A stretch of DNA of 64,000 nucleotides. It comes from Heliocidaris erythrogramma (Eukaryota > Echinodermata > Echinoidea > Camarodonta > Echinometridae). Each line of letters begins with the position of its first letter. Position 1 is the stretch's first letter. Made by a program: the position numbers and the translations under genes. Shown here in pieces: positions 54,637-64,000 of the stretch. The stretch spans positions 29,482,094-29,546,093 of the forward strand of contig CM046857.1 of NCBI GenBank assembly GCA_025617745.1, written 5' to 3'. The notes under the pieces are model-generated. The model worked only from the letters and a program-made list of their open reading frames with translations, did no database searches and was not told the DNA's origin.

Positions 54637-56127
54637 TGTAAAAAAAGAATCGTTGAGATTACTCAAAAAAAGTTTGTCAACGGATTGCCTTGATTATTTT
54701 ACGTATTTGTAACAGGGAATTTTAAGTAGAATTTGCTTATTTTGCTTAATAAACTTTTACTCACTCAGTTAAATTGAGTTACATTAACGTAAATATTGTA
54801 ATCATGATAGATAACAATTAAAACAAAAACTTTTGACATGATTATACTTGTACCCCATCTGACACTCTTTCAATTTAAAATTTAATCAGATATCTACTAC
54901 CATCACCAACAAACAATATTACATTACATACGTTTTAAGTTGACAACTATTGAAAGGGCTCCGAATTTTATATATACTTGATCGTAGCATCTTAAAAAGA
55001 AAAATGGTTGACAATTTTCCTGAAATGTCAAGTTATGATTTGTTTTGAATCGAGTGACAATTAAAAATTGTCTTATCTTCTTATTTTTGCTTAAATGAAT
55101 TAGGAAATATTTTAAACTCCTTTAAATTCTCATTCAACCACAAAAAAAGAATTGTTTAATTGTAAAAAGGAGATTAACTTGATCTTAATGAATATTCATG
55201 GTGTTGATTCTTATATTACGCACTGCACCAGTCTTTACTTTAAAAAATATATACAATCAACATAAATTGTTTGAGTAATACGTACTGTGAGTGCTGGTCT
55301 TCTAGAATTCAATTTTCAGCAGTCAACATACAAATCAATAAAAATGTAAACACAAATCAGTAATAATAAAAACACAAATCAGCAAGTAATCATCATAAAC
55401 ATAGTGTATGGGTGACATGAATACCGGAGAAACGCATGACAACAATATTACTCATTAGAATCAATTTAGATAATAAAACGATTTAAATACATGTGTATAG
55501 TTATTTAAATGTGTGATTTAAAGTAAGAAAAGAAATGAAAAAAGAGACCAGCAAAAGAAGCAGAACTTGTACAAAACTCTGGCCCCTGGAATGATTAGAT
55601 TGTAAAATATTTGAACAAACAAAAATACGGGAAGACGTTATTTTTTAAGCACATACAAAATTTTAATTTAAAAAAAATGGATTTGGAGTGTGTTATTGTT
55701 TCGAGCATATCAATTATTAATTAATTATTTCGAGTTCATTTATTATTTTAGCAGGAAACTGTAGGCAATTGTAAGCAATTATACATGAGGGATCCACAAG
55801 GAAGTAAAATAAAGGCCACATAAACATGCAATTGTTTGTGGTTCCTGAGATAAAATAGGGGCCTATAGTCAAGATAGTATTATTATGAGGCAAAAGAAGA
55901 AATGGAAGAAGAGGGGAACATGAAGAATATGAATTATGAAACAAAAAACGGATTATTTTAACAGACAGGGAATAGAGAATATTGGAAAAAGGAGTACGAG
56001 AATGAATAAAAAGGAGCAGCTGTCGCTCTACCCTCCCATTATACCCACGCAAGTTAGGGCCTGGAAAAGCGTTTTTTTCTGGATCACCATCGGCTCAGAT
56101 ATTTTGCCCCTCGTGAAGGTCTAGATA
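54637..56127. other. Unassigned AT-rich DNA
   Basis: It begins with ACACTGTAAAAAAAG, the possible end of a MITE whose other end was not found. No gene seen. Confidence 0.45.
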
Positions 56128-56763
56128 CCAGCCGCGTAGCCAGGATTTCATTTTAGGGGGTGCGGTTGAGCAAATTGCTGATGAGCAACGTGCTCCCCAG
56201 GGGAGTGGGTGCAGGGAGGGGGAGTTTCCCCCTTCCCGCGCGAAGCGCGAAAGCTTTGACATTTGAGCAAATTCGAGAGAAAGATAACGGATCGTAGCAC
56301 CTTTTTTTAGGCGGAAAGTTAGTTTGACGCTCTGACTGCTTTTCAATTATTTGGGTGCAATACTGCACTATAATAAGGAGGGGGGGGGGGGGGCACAGGG
56401 ATCGAGGGGGAGTTTCTTCCTTCCAGCGCGATCAGCGCGAAAGCTTTGACGTTCTGACAAATATGAAAGAAAGATGACGGCTCGTGTTGCACCTTTTTCA
56501 GGCGAAAAGTTTGTTCGATGCCCTGACTGCTTTTCAATTATTTGGACGCAATACAGCACTGTATTTAACAGCGGTGGGAGCGCAGGGGGGGGGGTGGTAG
56601 TTTCCCGTTTTAACAAATTTGGATAGAAAGATAACGGCTCGTAGCAACTTTTTAGGCTTTTTTTCTCTCACTTCCCCCCGCTTTTTCGCTCTCGCTTTTC
56701 TTTTTTTTTTTTGCGTTTTGGGAGGGGGGCGACCGCCCCCATCGCCCCCCTGGCTACGTGCCT
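56128..56763. mobile_element. GCGTAGCC-ended hAT-like repeat, copy 2
   Basis: It begins CCGCGTAGCCAGGATTTC and ends CCCTGGCTACGTGCCTGC. An internal module of about 190 bp containing TTTTCAATTATTTGG and AAAGATAACGG is present twice, once more than in copy 1 at 36825-37262. Confidence 0.8.
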
Positions 56764-57620
56764 GCTAGATAACCCACTGATAGGGGCAAATTGGACGAGA
56801 GAGAGAGGGGAGCCACAAGGGGGCATAATTATGCATCGCTATTTCCATATAATTATACTATATACTGCCTTATGGTGTAATAAGCCGAACATTTTGAGGT
56901 GCCGTGGCTGAGCCAAGAAGAATGTAAAAAATTTCAATCAAGAGCGCCTGAACGTAATAATTATACTCGCATATAAATAATTTAAAATGGATGGGGGTAT
57001 CTCCACCCTTTCCATAAATAAGACTATACTCTGCACTATAAAACCGTCGCCCTTTTTGACACCTCTTTATAAATGATATAGACAATCTTTGCGTTTCTAG
57101 TTTGACGCTTTCCATTTTATTTACATGGGTAATTCAAAGTCTAAGCCTTTTTATCTTCTATTAGAACAGGTAGCTGAAATCATCATCAATATTCTGTCTA
57201 TAGTGACCTTCAATTTTTTGGGGGAGGGGGTACGATCAAGCGAGTTGATTGACCATTTTGAGTTGTATAACTGTTCATTCTAGAACCTAGCAGGCAGACC
57301 ATGGTATTATTGAGCTTTAACAATGATTGATCTTATTGAGATATATTGTGGGGTTTCTTCCAGTATGATGTGCCAGAAGATTTTGCCATTTGGACACTAC
57401 AAGGACCTTACAGGACAAATTTGAGAGGTTTTTATTGCTTCAGTCTTGCGTATTTCTGGATGGCAGATAATTTGCCAATCGCCATATCTATATGCACTGT
57501 GAGAACGCCATTACCAAGCAAAAACCTTCTCATGTAGCTTAATCTTTTGTTCCGTGCACCCCTGCTTTTGTTGAAAGTCACCCAACTTGGAAAACTTTTC
57601 TACTTCCAGCAAAGTGTAGG
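56764..57620. other. Unassigned DNA
   Basis: No gene or family recognised; short AT-rich frames only. Confidence 0.5.
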
Positions 57621-57828
57621 ACTCAATGAATGATGAGCATGATGAGACTGATGTCATCATGTTCTCCCTCTTGTGCTATATGCACTGTGCATATGTTGCA
57701 CACAACCACAAACGGTCTCATCTTTTTTTGCTCCTGAACGAATCTGTGGGAAAACATTACATTACCACAAATACTTCAAAGCTCCTATCATATATTATGT
57801 CCACTCTATGTCAACTTTCAATCTTGAA

Positions 57829-57870
57829 CTGTTATCATGTGGGGATATTCACCCAAACTCGGCACCTAAC
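57829..57870 (+). other. Degenerate 2A-like motif
   Basis: The encoded LLSCGDIHPNSAP aligns with the D-I/V-E-x-N-P-G-P ribosome-skipping motif, keeping G-D-I and N but replacing P-G by S-A and E by H. Reported 2A-like sequences occur at the N-terminus of sea urchin CR1-type elements; this copy would be inactive. Confidence 0.5.
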
Positions 57871-58346
57871 ACTGTTCCAGAACATACGTGCCGGAAATAC
57901 TCAGTACAATTTAAGAAGTAGCACCTATGAAAACAAATTACTGAAACCTGGAAAATTGTTAAAACTTTGAACATCTCGTCACAGTGGCAAAAGAGCTGGG
58001 TGTAGGAAATTGAAGAATTTGATGCTTTCTAATGAAAATCTTAAAAAGAGAAAAAAGGCTGAAAGGAAATGTCCAGGAATTTTGAAACATGTGAAATTTA
58101 TACAATCTACTCATGGAGAACATCCCTGTGACTTATGTTCTGTTATCTAATGTTCGTTCAATTACTAATAGGTTTGATGAGTTGTTTATCGTCGCAAATC
58201 AATATGATGTCGATGTTTTGGCGATCACTGAGACGTGGTGGGTCAGATATACACCGCTTGACTCATTTTCAATTGCAGGATATGTAACATTCTCAAAATC
58301 TCGCGTTGGAAAACAAGGTGGTGCATGGTATCGCAATATATGTTAA

Positions 58347-59218
58347 AGGGATACTAAACCGCAGATTGTGGACGTTTTAATGTCGCGAGAGGGCACCGTG
58401 ATCGTTACCTAATCATGCCGTTGCCTAGCCTTTTGACAAGGCCTCGTGACTTGGCTATTTTCCTCGTCATGCTGTGCCTGAGATGAGACTAGCCGGCGAC
58501 GAAAAGAATCAACACGGCCCGGGTGAACGCGCGATCGAGCGACTTTAGTCTCGAGGCCTTTTGGAACCTGGGTTTCCATCGTCCGATATGAATTATTCAC
58601 GAGTTGACATTCGTATGCTAACACGCCTACCGAGGATTATCGACCAATCACAACGGTATCTGCGGGGCTTGCTTTCCATGATTGATGTACTAGTAGCTTG
58701 CACGGGTCGCGCTAGCTCGAGATGAAGGCGAATTTGCATACCAAATGTATGCTGACGTCATGCGAAGATACGTTTGCTGATTGGCTCCTACCTATAAGGT
58801 AGCAGATCCTCGCTAGGAACAAAGGATAACATAAGAAATACAGGCCAGGTTCCAAAAGGCCCTCGGACTCACGTCGCTCGATCGCGCATTCACCGGGCTG
58901 GGCGGCTAGTCTTGTTATGCAGCCACTACTAGCTTACTTGCCGAGAAAAATAGCCAAGTCACGAGGGCCTTGTCAAAAGGCTAGCCGTTGCCCTGCGGGG
59001 CGCAAACCTCAGATATAGACTGGTCGCCGCACAAACATGCACCCTCCGCCTGAGCTCGAGCTCTCGTGCGAGATTCGGTCGGATTTGGTCGGCTTCGTGC
59101 AGTCGAAATGTAATCCCACTTAGTCCAACGGACGCGTTCGACGCACAAACTTTGTGTACGAGTGAATGGGGCTTACGCAATCCTGACTTTCCCCACGGCC
59201 GCCCGGTGGCGTATCCCT
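58347..59218. mobile_element. TTAA-target element with TIR AGGGATAC
   Basis: 872 bp flanked by TTAA (58343-58346, 59219-59222), ends AGGGATACTAAACC and GTATCCCT. Internal arms of about 150 bp (58425-58580 and 58848-58992) are imperfect inverted repeats, with GAGGCCTTTTGGAACCTGG and its complement at their inner ends. It interrupts the LINE endonuclease frame. Confidence 0.9.
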
Positions 59219-61290
59219 TTAAGCACAGGTTTAAACCTCGTGAACTAGAAATACATATCCCAAATGATATTGCGGTTCAGTGGATAATAATGCGACCATG
59301 CATGTTTCTTGTATCATCGTATGTGTGATATATTTCCCTCTGCGACATGTCATGGCGAATGAGTACATTGAGCCCTTGACAACTTCAATTGATAGGTTAT
59401 TAAGTACCTAGATGCAGCAATTTCAATTCTAGGAGATTTCAACGACTTGGATGATAGTCAATTGCTTTTAAATTATTGTTTTAGACAGATAGTCACGTTA
59501 CAACACGAGGAACCAACATTTTAGATAAGATTATCAGTAATTTGTCATAATCTATACTGTGACATTCAGATTATTGCTCCGGTAGGCATGAGCGATCACA
59601 ATTGTGTCTTGTTGTGTCCTTCCAATCATGAACGGATTTGTGAGTCGCAAAATAAAAATAAAACTAAGAAACGGTATGTGCGCCCCCTACGAGACAGTGG
59701 AATCCGGAGTTTCGGCACTCGGTTAAGAAGCCATTCGTGGAACGATTTTTACTTGACTGACAATCTTTCTGCCAAATGTGACTTATTTTTCAATTCTGTA
59801 AAAACGAATGTATTATCAACAGTTGATAAATACCTGTAAAAGCCATTTCTTTACATGAGAATGATAAACCTTGGATGAACTGCAATATTAAATCTTTAAT
59901 TCTACAAAGACAACGAGCTTGGCATTTAAATAATCACGCCCTCTGGCGTTATTTGAGGAATAAAGTCTCATTAGCAATAAGAAATGCAAAAAAGGACTTT
60001 TACAATAAAAGAGTTCGTAAAGTGAAAACACAGAATCCTGCGAACTGGTATCGTCAGATAAAGTTGCTTACTAATGGACCTCAAGACCAACTAACCATCA
60101 ATATTCCTGGCCTCTCAACTGATCATGTTAATAATTTTAAAGAGGAGGCCAACTGTATTAATGATCATTTTCTACAGATTGGGTCTGACATACCTCATCT
60201 TAACAAGCATTTGTTACCTGCATTTTTACCGTCGCCTTCTAAATGTCCTATTATTCAACCCTATGAAATATACAAGTTTTTATCCAAAATAAAGTTACAG
60301 AAAGCAAGTGTCTCTGACGATTTGCCGGTTCGTGTGATTCTTGAGATTGCTGTGGAGTTAAGCACACCTTTTGCACATATACTGAATTTAAGTTTTCAAC
60401 AGGGCATTTCCCCCTGATGTGGAAATATGCTGAAGTCATACCTGTACCTAAGTCTTACCCACCTAAAATTGATGAACTTAGACCAATTGCATTAACATCG
60501 TATTTTGCTAAGATTGCAGAATCATTTATTGCAAAATGGATGTGGGATGACATAACTGACAAAATAAATCAAAATCAGTTTGGTAATAGACGACATTTGT
60601 CAACTTGTCATTATCTGATTGGATTGGTACATGCCTTATACAGTAACGCTGAAAAACCACATTCTGTAGCAACAATACTTTTGACTGATTTTTCGAAAGC
60701 TTTCGATAGAATCAACCACAATTTGCTTGTTACTAAGTTAGTAGATCATCATGTTCGACCATGGTTAATTTCATTAGTAATTAACTTCCTTGACAAACGT
60801 CAGCAAGCTGTGAAGTATAAAGGTCAATTATCTCAACCTAAACACAATGGTGTAGGTGTACCCCAAGGTACTAAACTTGGGCCAATTTTGTTACTCGTCA
60901 TGATAAACGATGACTGTAAAAATTGTGGTATGTCATATTTTAAATACGTTGATGATCTGACGTTGGTAGAATGTAGAACAAGAACACAAACATCCCAGTT
61001 ACAAAGTCAATTAAAATGTCTCCATGCATGGACTTTGGAAAATTATATGAAAATGAACCCATCAAAATACTGTTCAATTTCATTTTCTTTTTCTAAACAA
61101 CCCATTCAACCACCAGTGTTATGCATTGACGTATGTAAATGAGGTAAAGATACTTGGCGTCATGATTCAAACTGACCTTAATGGAATGCTCATGTGACAG
61201 AAACTATTAAGAAAGGTAACAGAAAACTATTTATGCTACGGAGATTAAAAACATATGTAGAGTCCCTGGAATTCATTCGTATAGACGGTA

Positions 61291-62210
61291 GAGGGCCTCC
61301 TTAATTTTGGAGCGGGCACCTCTGTGCTTTTACTCATACAGATACTGAGACCCGTTCCCCACTCGGCTTTCTGTTAACTTCTACATCTTTTTGGCGACGG
61401 GGATGGGATGGAATGGGTCTCTGAGTAGCACTCCTATGCCTTTTCAGCAGAGTGGTGACCAGCTTGTTCGAGGTGGATGACTGAAGAAAAAGGGTGTTTG
61501 GCCAGCAGATAATGCTGGGATGTGACAGTTAGTTGGTGACGATGTCTAGATGTTGATGTCTTCTAAAGTGCAAGTTCACCCAAGGGACAGTTGTACCATT
61601 AAGTTTTACAGAGACAGACATTGGATTTCCATTGTTTCAGTACAAGATTTATCAGGACATCAGCAATTCACACAGAGAATGTTCAAGTGACTCTATACAG
61701 GACTTATGATACACATATCATCTTCGAGGTTGTATCAGAGGGAAGGACGCTCAAGTGACTTTGCATTGGATTTCCATTGTTTCAGTAGATTTGTCAGGAT
61801 ATCAGCAATATACACCGAATGTTCAAGTGACTTTATACGGACTTTTATTATACACATATCTTCGAGGTTGTATCAGAGGGAAGGACGCTCAAGTGACTTT
61901 ATATGGAACTTTTAAATACATTTGCATAAATCACCTTCAAGGTTTTGTTATAAGGATGCAATACCATCAGCTATGAAGTGGTAATAGGTAAGCTTGTTAA
62001 TGATGTTTGTTATTTATGTGTTTCATATTTAGATTTCAACAGCATGGATTCATATATTGGGTTTAATGGATAATAATATGGGATTGCACTGATAGAGGTA
62101 GAGTAAGCTGGTTTGAGTCAGTAGAAAGTTATTTTAGGTTGATTCAGTACTTTACCCTTTGAGATCCCCTGATTTAGAGTTCCCATTTTCTATTACACAG
62201 TATTTTGAAG
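61291..62210 (+). mobile_element. Possible LTR-retrotransposon leader with tandem repeats
   Basis: TTGGCGACGGGGATGGGA at 61391 looks like the post-LTR region (primer-binding area) of Gypsy-type elements, placing the 3' end of a short or truncated LTR just before it; this is tentative. At 61620-61920 a unit of about 150 bp is repeated (ATCTTCGAGGTTGTATCAGA at 61719 and, with small changes, 61855). Confidence 0.4.
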
Positions 62211-63000
62211 ATGTCTTTCATTAAGATAGAGGATTCCCCAGGGGACATCTCTGAGTATCCCTTAGAAAGGGAAGGACACCTGTTGTTAGAAGTTTTACAA
62301 GGGGTGCATCCTTGTGCAAATGGCCTGATTTATACAGGGGATGATGGTGGGAAGAAGAGAGCAAATCCGTGAGCCACCTAGTGGATGGAAGGAACAGGTG
62401 GTATATAGTCCTTTCAGTCCTGTAGGGAGTAGCGATGGTGAGAACTTGGAGTTGACTGAGCTAAAGAGACAGCTTCAAGAGCTATCTGAGAGGCAGCCCA
62501 CCAAGCTGGTGATGGCACCTGAAAGGAAAATCCCCATCTTTGATGGGAAAGCAGCTGAGGTTGACGATTTTGTAATCAGCGTGAATGGGTCCTTTTCCAG
62601 ATATGGGATTGCAGAGGAGGAAAAGGTCGCCTATCTCCTGGATTTTGTCAGAGGAGTCCCAAGGGTAGAGGTTCAATCCCTCCAGAAGGAAGGAAAGACC
62701 GCAGAGGAGATTTTGACATTTCTTCGGGAGGGATTCCTATGCCAGATTGCGTAACCTTGGAGAACTACAAAGACTCTTCCTTGAAAGGAGACAGAAGAGG
62801 GGGGACCTTGAGAGGAGATTCAACAGCCTCTGCAGGAGAGAGCCCAAGCTTTACTTGGATCCTAACGCAATTCTCATTGAGCAGTTCATCGAAGGTCTTG
62901 AGGATCAGGTACTGAGGAACGCCAGCAGGGATAGATATGAGTTCAATAAGGATCTGGACTTCCGTGAGTGAAGGGAATTTGCCATTCGGAGGTCAGGACA
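62211..63000 (+). pseudogene. Gypsy-like gag, frame-broken
   Basis: It starts with an ATG at 62211 (MSFIKIEDSPGDISEYP), the most likely gag start. The frame changes near 62335 to the 62341-62754 segment, which has the gag-like helix-rich region DDFVISVNGSFSRYGIAEEE and AYLLDFVRGVP. It changes again near 62735 to NLGELQRLFLERRQKRGDL...LIEQFIEGLEDQV (62747-62971), interrupted by a TGA. No zinc knuckle was recognised. Gag forms the particle for reverse transcription of LTR retrotransposons; here it is inactive. Assignment to the Ty3/Gypsy type rests on overall pattern and the pol fragment that follows. Confidence 0.6.
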
Positions 63001-64000
63001 AGAAGAGTCTCGGGTCCATTGCCACGATGGTGCCCGACAGGCAGCCCTCCAGAACAAGCATGGTTGTTAAGGCCGTCAGAGAGGTACTACCCGCAACTTC
63101 AGTCACCCAAGCTACAAATGGTCCTCGTGCTCTATATGGGGCGAAGCGGTTCTTCAGGAATTTTGGGAGCGAATGGAAACTTCAGGACAAGGGTATCTAA
63201 CAAGACTCAACCAGCCTACGCCCGAGCTGTGCAAGGGGTGATGAAAATCATCAGTGACCGGGCCAGACTAGGTGATGAGAGTGGTGGAGTTGGTAGAGCG
63301 TACCTGAGAGGGAGTGACATCATAGTGTCTGGAAGGCAGTCTGTCATTATCGAGGGACAGAGCAGCACTGAGATTGGAGTTACCTTTGACGCTGTTCTGG
63401 AGCCAGATCAAGATGGGGCTATTCCAAGTGGAGTGACTTTGCCTCCGTCCTTCGTCAGTGTTCGAGAAGGGAAATTTCCACTGGTCCTACACAACGGTAG
63501 TGACTGTGACATTGTTTTACCCGATGCTGCACCACTTGGTCATCTCTATGTAGGTAAAGAATGTAGTCAGGATCGCCATGCATCAGAGTGTGGGAGGGTT
63601 TGCAAGATTTCAACTGAAGAGAAGGAACTAGAACCAGATCTAGACATACCAGTAGCTGTCAATTACACAGCGCTAGAGGAGAGAGAAGTGACCAGTTACA
63701 CCATGAGGGCCACGTTTGAGGTACATTCTCCAGGCACGCAGGTTCCCCAAGCAGTGTGTAACCATACCGAGGTGAATCGACAGGGAGGAACGCCATGCTT
63801 ACCCGGACTGTCAATGCAAGAGATAGAGGTACAGCAGCAGACTGATGACGTTTTACAGGAAGTTCGAGGGTTTGTCCGCCGAGGTACAGCTCCCGTCAGA
63901 CAGGAGCGGGAGCAACTGTCGCGTGATGTATTGGACCTGCTGAAGGAGTGGAAAAGACTCTCTTTTGAAGATGGTGTCTTGGTAAGGAGAGTGGAGTCTC
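62968..64000 (+). CDS. Gypsy-like pol fragment, open to the window edge
   Basis: A frame of about 344 codons from 62968 runs without a stop to the end of the window. The reliable part starts near 63199 (NKTQPAYARAVQGV). The region IIVSGRQSVIIEGQ...FPLVLHNGSDCDIVLPDAA resembles the segment between protease and reverse transcriptase in Gypsy polyproteins. After about 63780 it passes directly to GLSMQEIEVQQQTDDVLQEV and LLKEWKRLSFEDGVLVRR, which resembles the start of the integrase zinc-binding region. Reverse transcriptase and RNase H are absent, so the frame looks internally deleted but still open. The remainder lies beyond the window. Confidence 0.55.
   Translation, partial: MKGICHSEVRTRRVSGPLPRWCPTGSPPEQAWLLRPSERYYPQLQSPKLQMVLVLYMGRSGSSGILGANGNFRTRVSNKTQPAYARAVQGVMKIISDRARLGDESGGVGRAYLRGSDIIVSGRQSVIIEGQSSTEIGVTFDAVLEPDQDGAIPSGVTLPPSFVSVREGKFPLVLHNGSDCDIVLPDAAPLGHLYVGKECSQDRHASECGRVCKISTEEKELEPDLDIPVAVNYTALEEREVTSYTMRATFEVHSPGTQVPQAVCNHTEVNRQGGTPCLPGLSMQEIEVQQQTDDVLQEVRGFVRRGTAPVRQEREQLSRDVLDLLKEWKRLSFEDGVLVRRVES

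Larger units (their letters stand above)
57750..61290 (+). pseudogene. CR1/L2-like LINE ORF2, multiply broken
   Basis: The N-terminal region has LELLSCGDIHPNSAP (about 57820-57870), a decayed form of the GDIxxNPGP motif. An endonuclease start follows (YVLLSNVRSITNRFDELF, VLAITETWW, 58113-58330), then a TTAA insertion, then more endonuclease debris (YVHSHVT-like, SDHNCVLL at 59588). The linker frame is 59875-60417. The reverse transcriptase is 60417-61142: PVPKSYPPKIDELRPIALTS, LTDFSKAFDRINHN, GVPQGTKLGPILLLVMIND and YVDDLTLVE; the catalytic YVDD is intact. A final piece (KILGVMIQTD) precedes truncation near 61285. Several frameshifts make it non-functional. Motifs fit CR1/L2 clades. Confidence 0.9.

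Noticed and set aside
57346..57537. 63-residue frame upstream of the CR1-like LINE
   Set aside because: No recognisable domain and not contiguous with the LINE frame; kept as unassigned.

Overview
The window is AT-rich, intron- and repeat-dominated eukaryotic DNA, most likely from a marine invertebrate, with an echinoderm (sea-urchin-like) genome as my best guess. The reasons are a calcium-activated chloride channel regulator (CLCA) first coding exon with a canonical splice donor, Tx1-like and CR1/L2-like non-LTR retrotransposons (one with a decayed 2A-like motif, a feature I recall from sea urchin CR1 elements), a Gypsy-type LTR element, many polypyrimidine and trinucleotide microsatellites, and dense nested DNA transposons. 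Species cannot be fixed from sequence alone. No bacterial genes, operons or CRISPR arrays were seen.

Layout. 0.37-4.8 kb: Tx1-like LINE with an ORF1 remnant overlapping ORF2 by ATGA. 4.8-7.0 kb: a CGTC-rich fold-back element carrying a retroposon and a CACTGTAAAAACT-ended transposon, itself split by a TTAA element. 7.2-9.5 kb: a second fold-back element and a Helentron-type 3' end split by two nested TTAA elements. 10.5 kb: a palindromic repeat around a tRNA-Thr-like sequence. 13-15 kb: a second CACTGTAAAAACT element split by another transposon. 16.2 kb: a possible membrane-protein exon fragment. 17.8-18.6 kb: tandem 158-bp repeats. 19.4-31.1 kb: an 11.7-kb block bounded by TTAA and imperfect inverted repeats that splits a third CACTGTAAAAACT element; it contains two Helentron-like elements, a hAT MITE, a LINE fragment and a CpG-rich segment. 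32.5-36.7 kb: an IS630/Tc1-related DNA transposon whose left inverted repeat is split by a 2-kb Helentron-like element that itself carries a hAT MITE. 36.8-45.2 kb: hAT-type repeats, two long hairpins, a second tRNA-Thr-like copy and a deleted Tc1 element. 45.8-49.0 kb: the most host-like part, with a CpG-rich segment, a possible TATA/signal-peptide exon and the CLCA exon. 49.0-54.6 kb: LINE 3' ends and a nearly identical 1.58-kb tandem triplication. 57.6-61.3 kb: CR1/L2-like LINE split by a TTAA element. 61.4-64 kb: decayed Gypsy-type gag and a pol fragment running off the edge.

Few genes act together here. The CLCA exon is the only confident host coding segment. The rest is a layered record of transposition: TTAA-target elements recur at least six times, and two unrelated DNA-transposon families carry tRNA-like modules. 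The main hypotheses offered are the 11.7-kb TTAA block as one large transposon, the tRNA-bearing DNA transposons, and a set of Helentron-derived elements with satellite-like cores.
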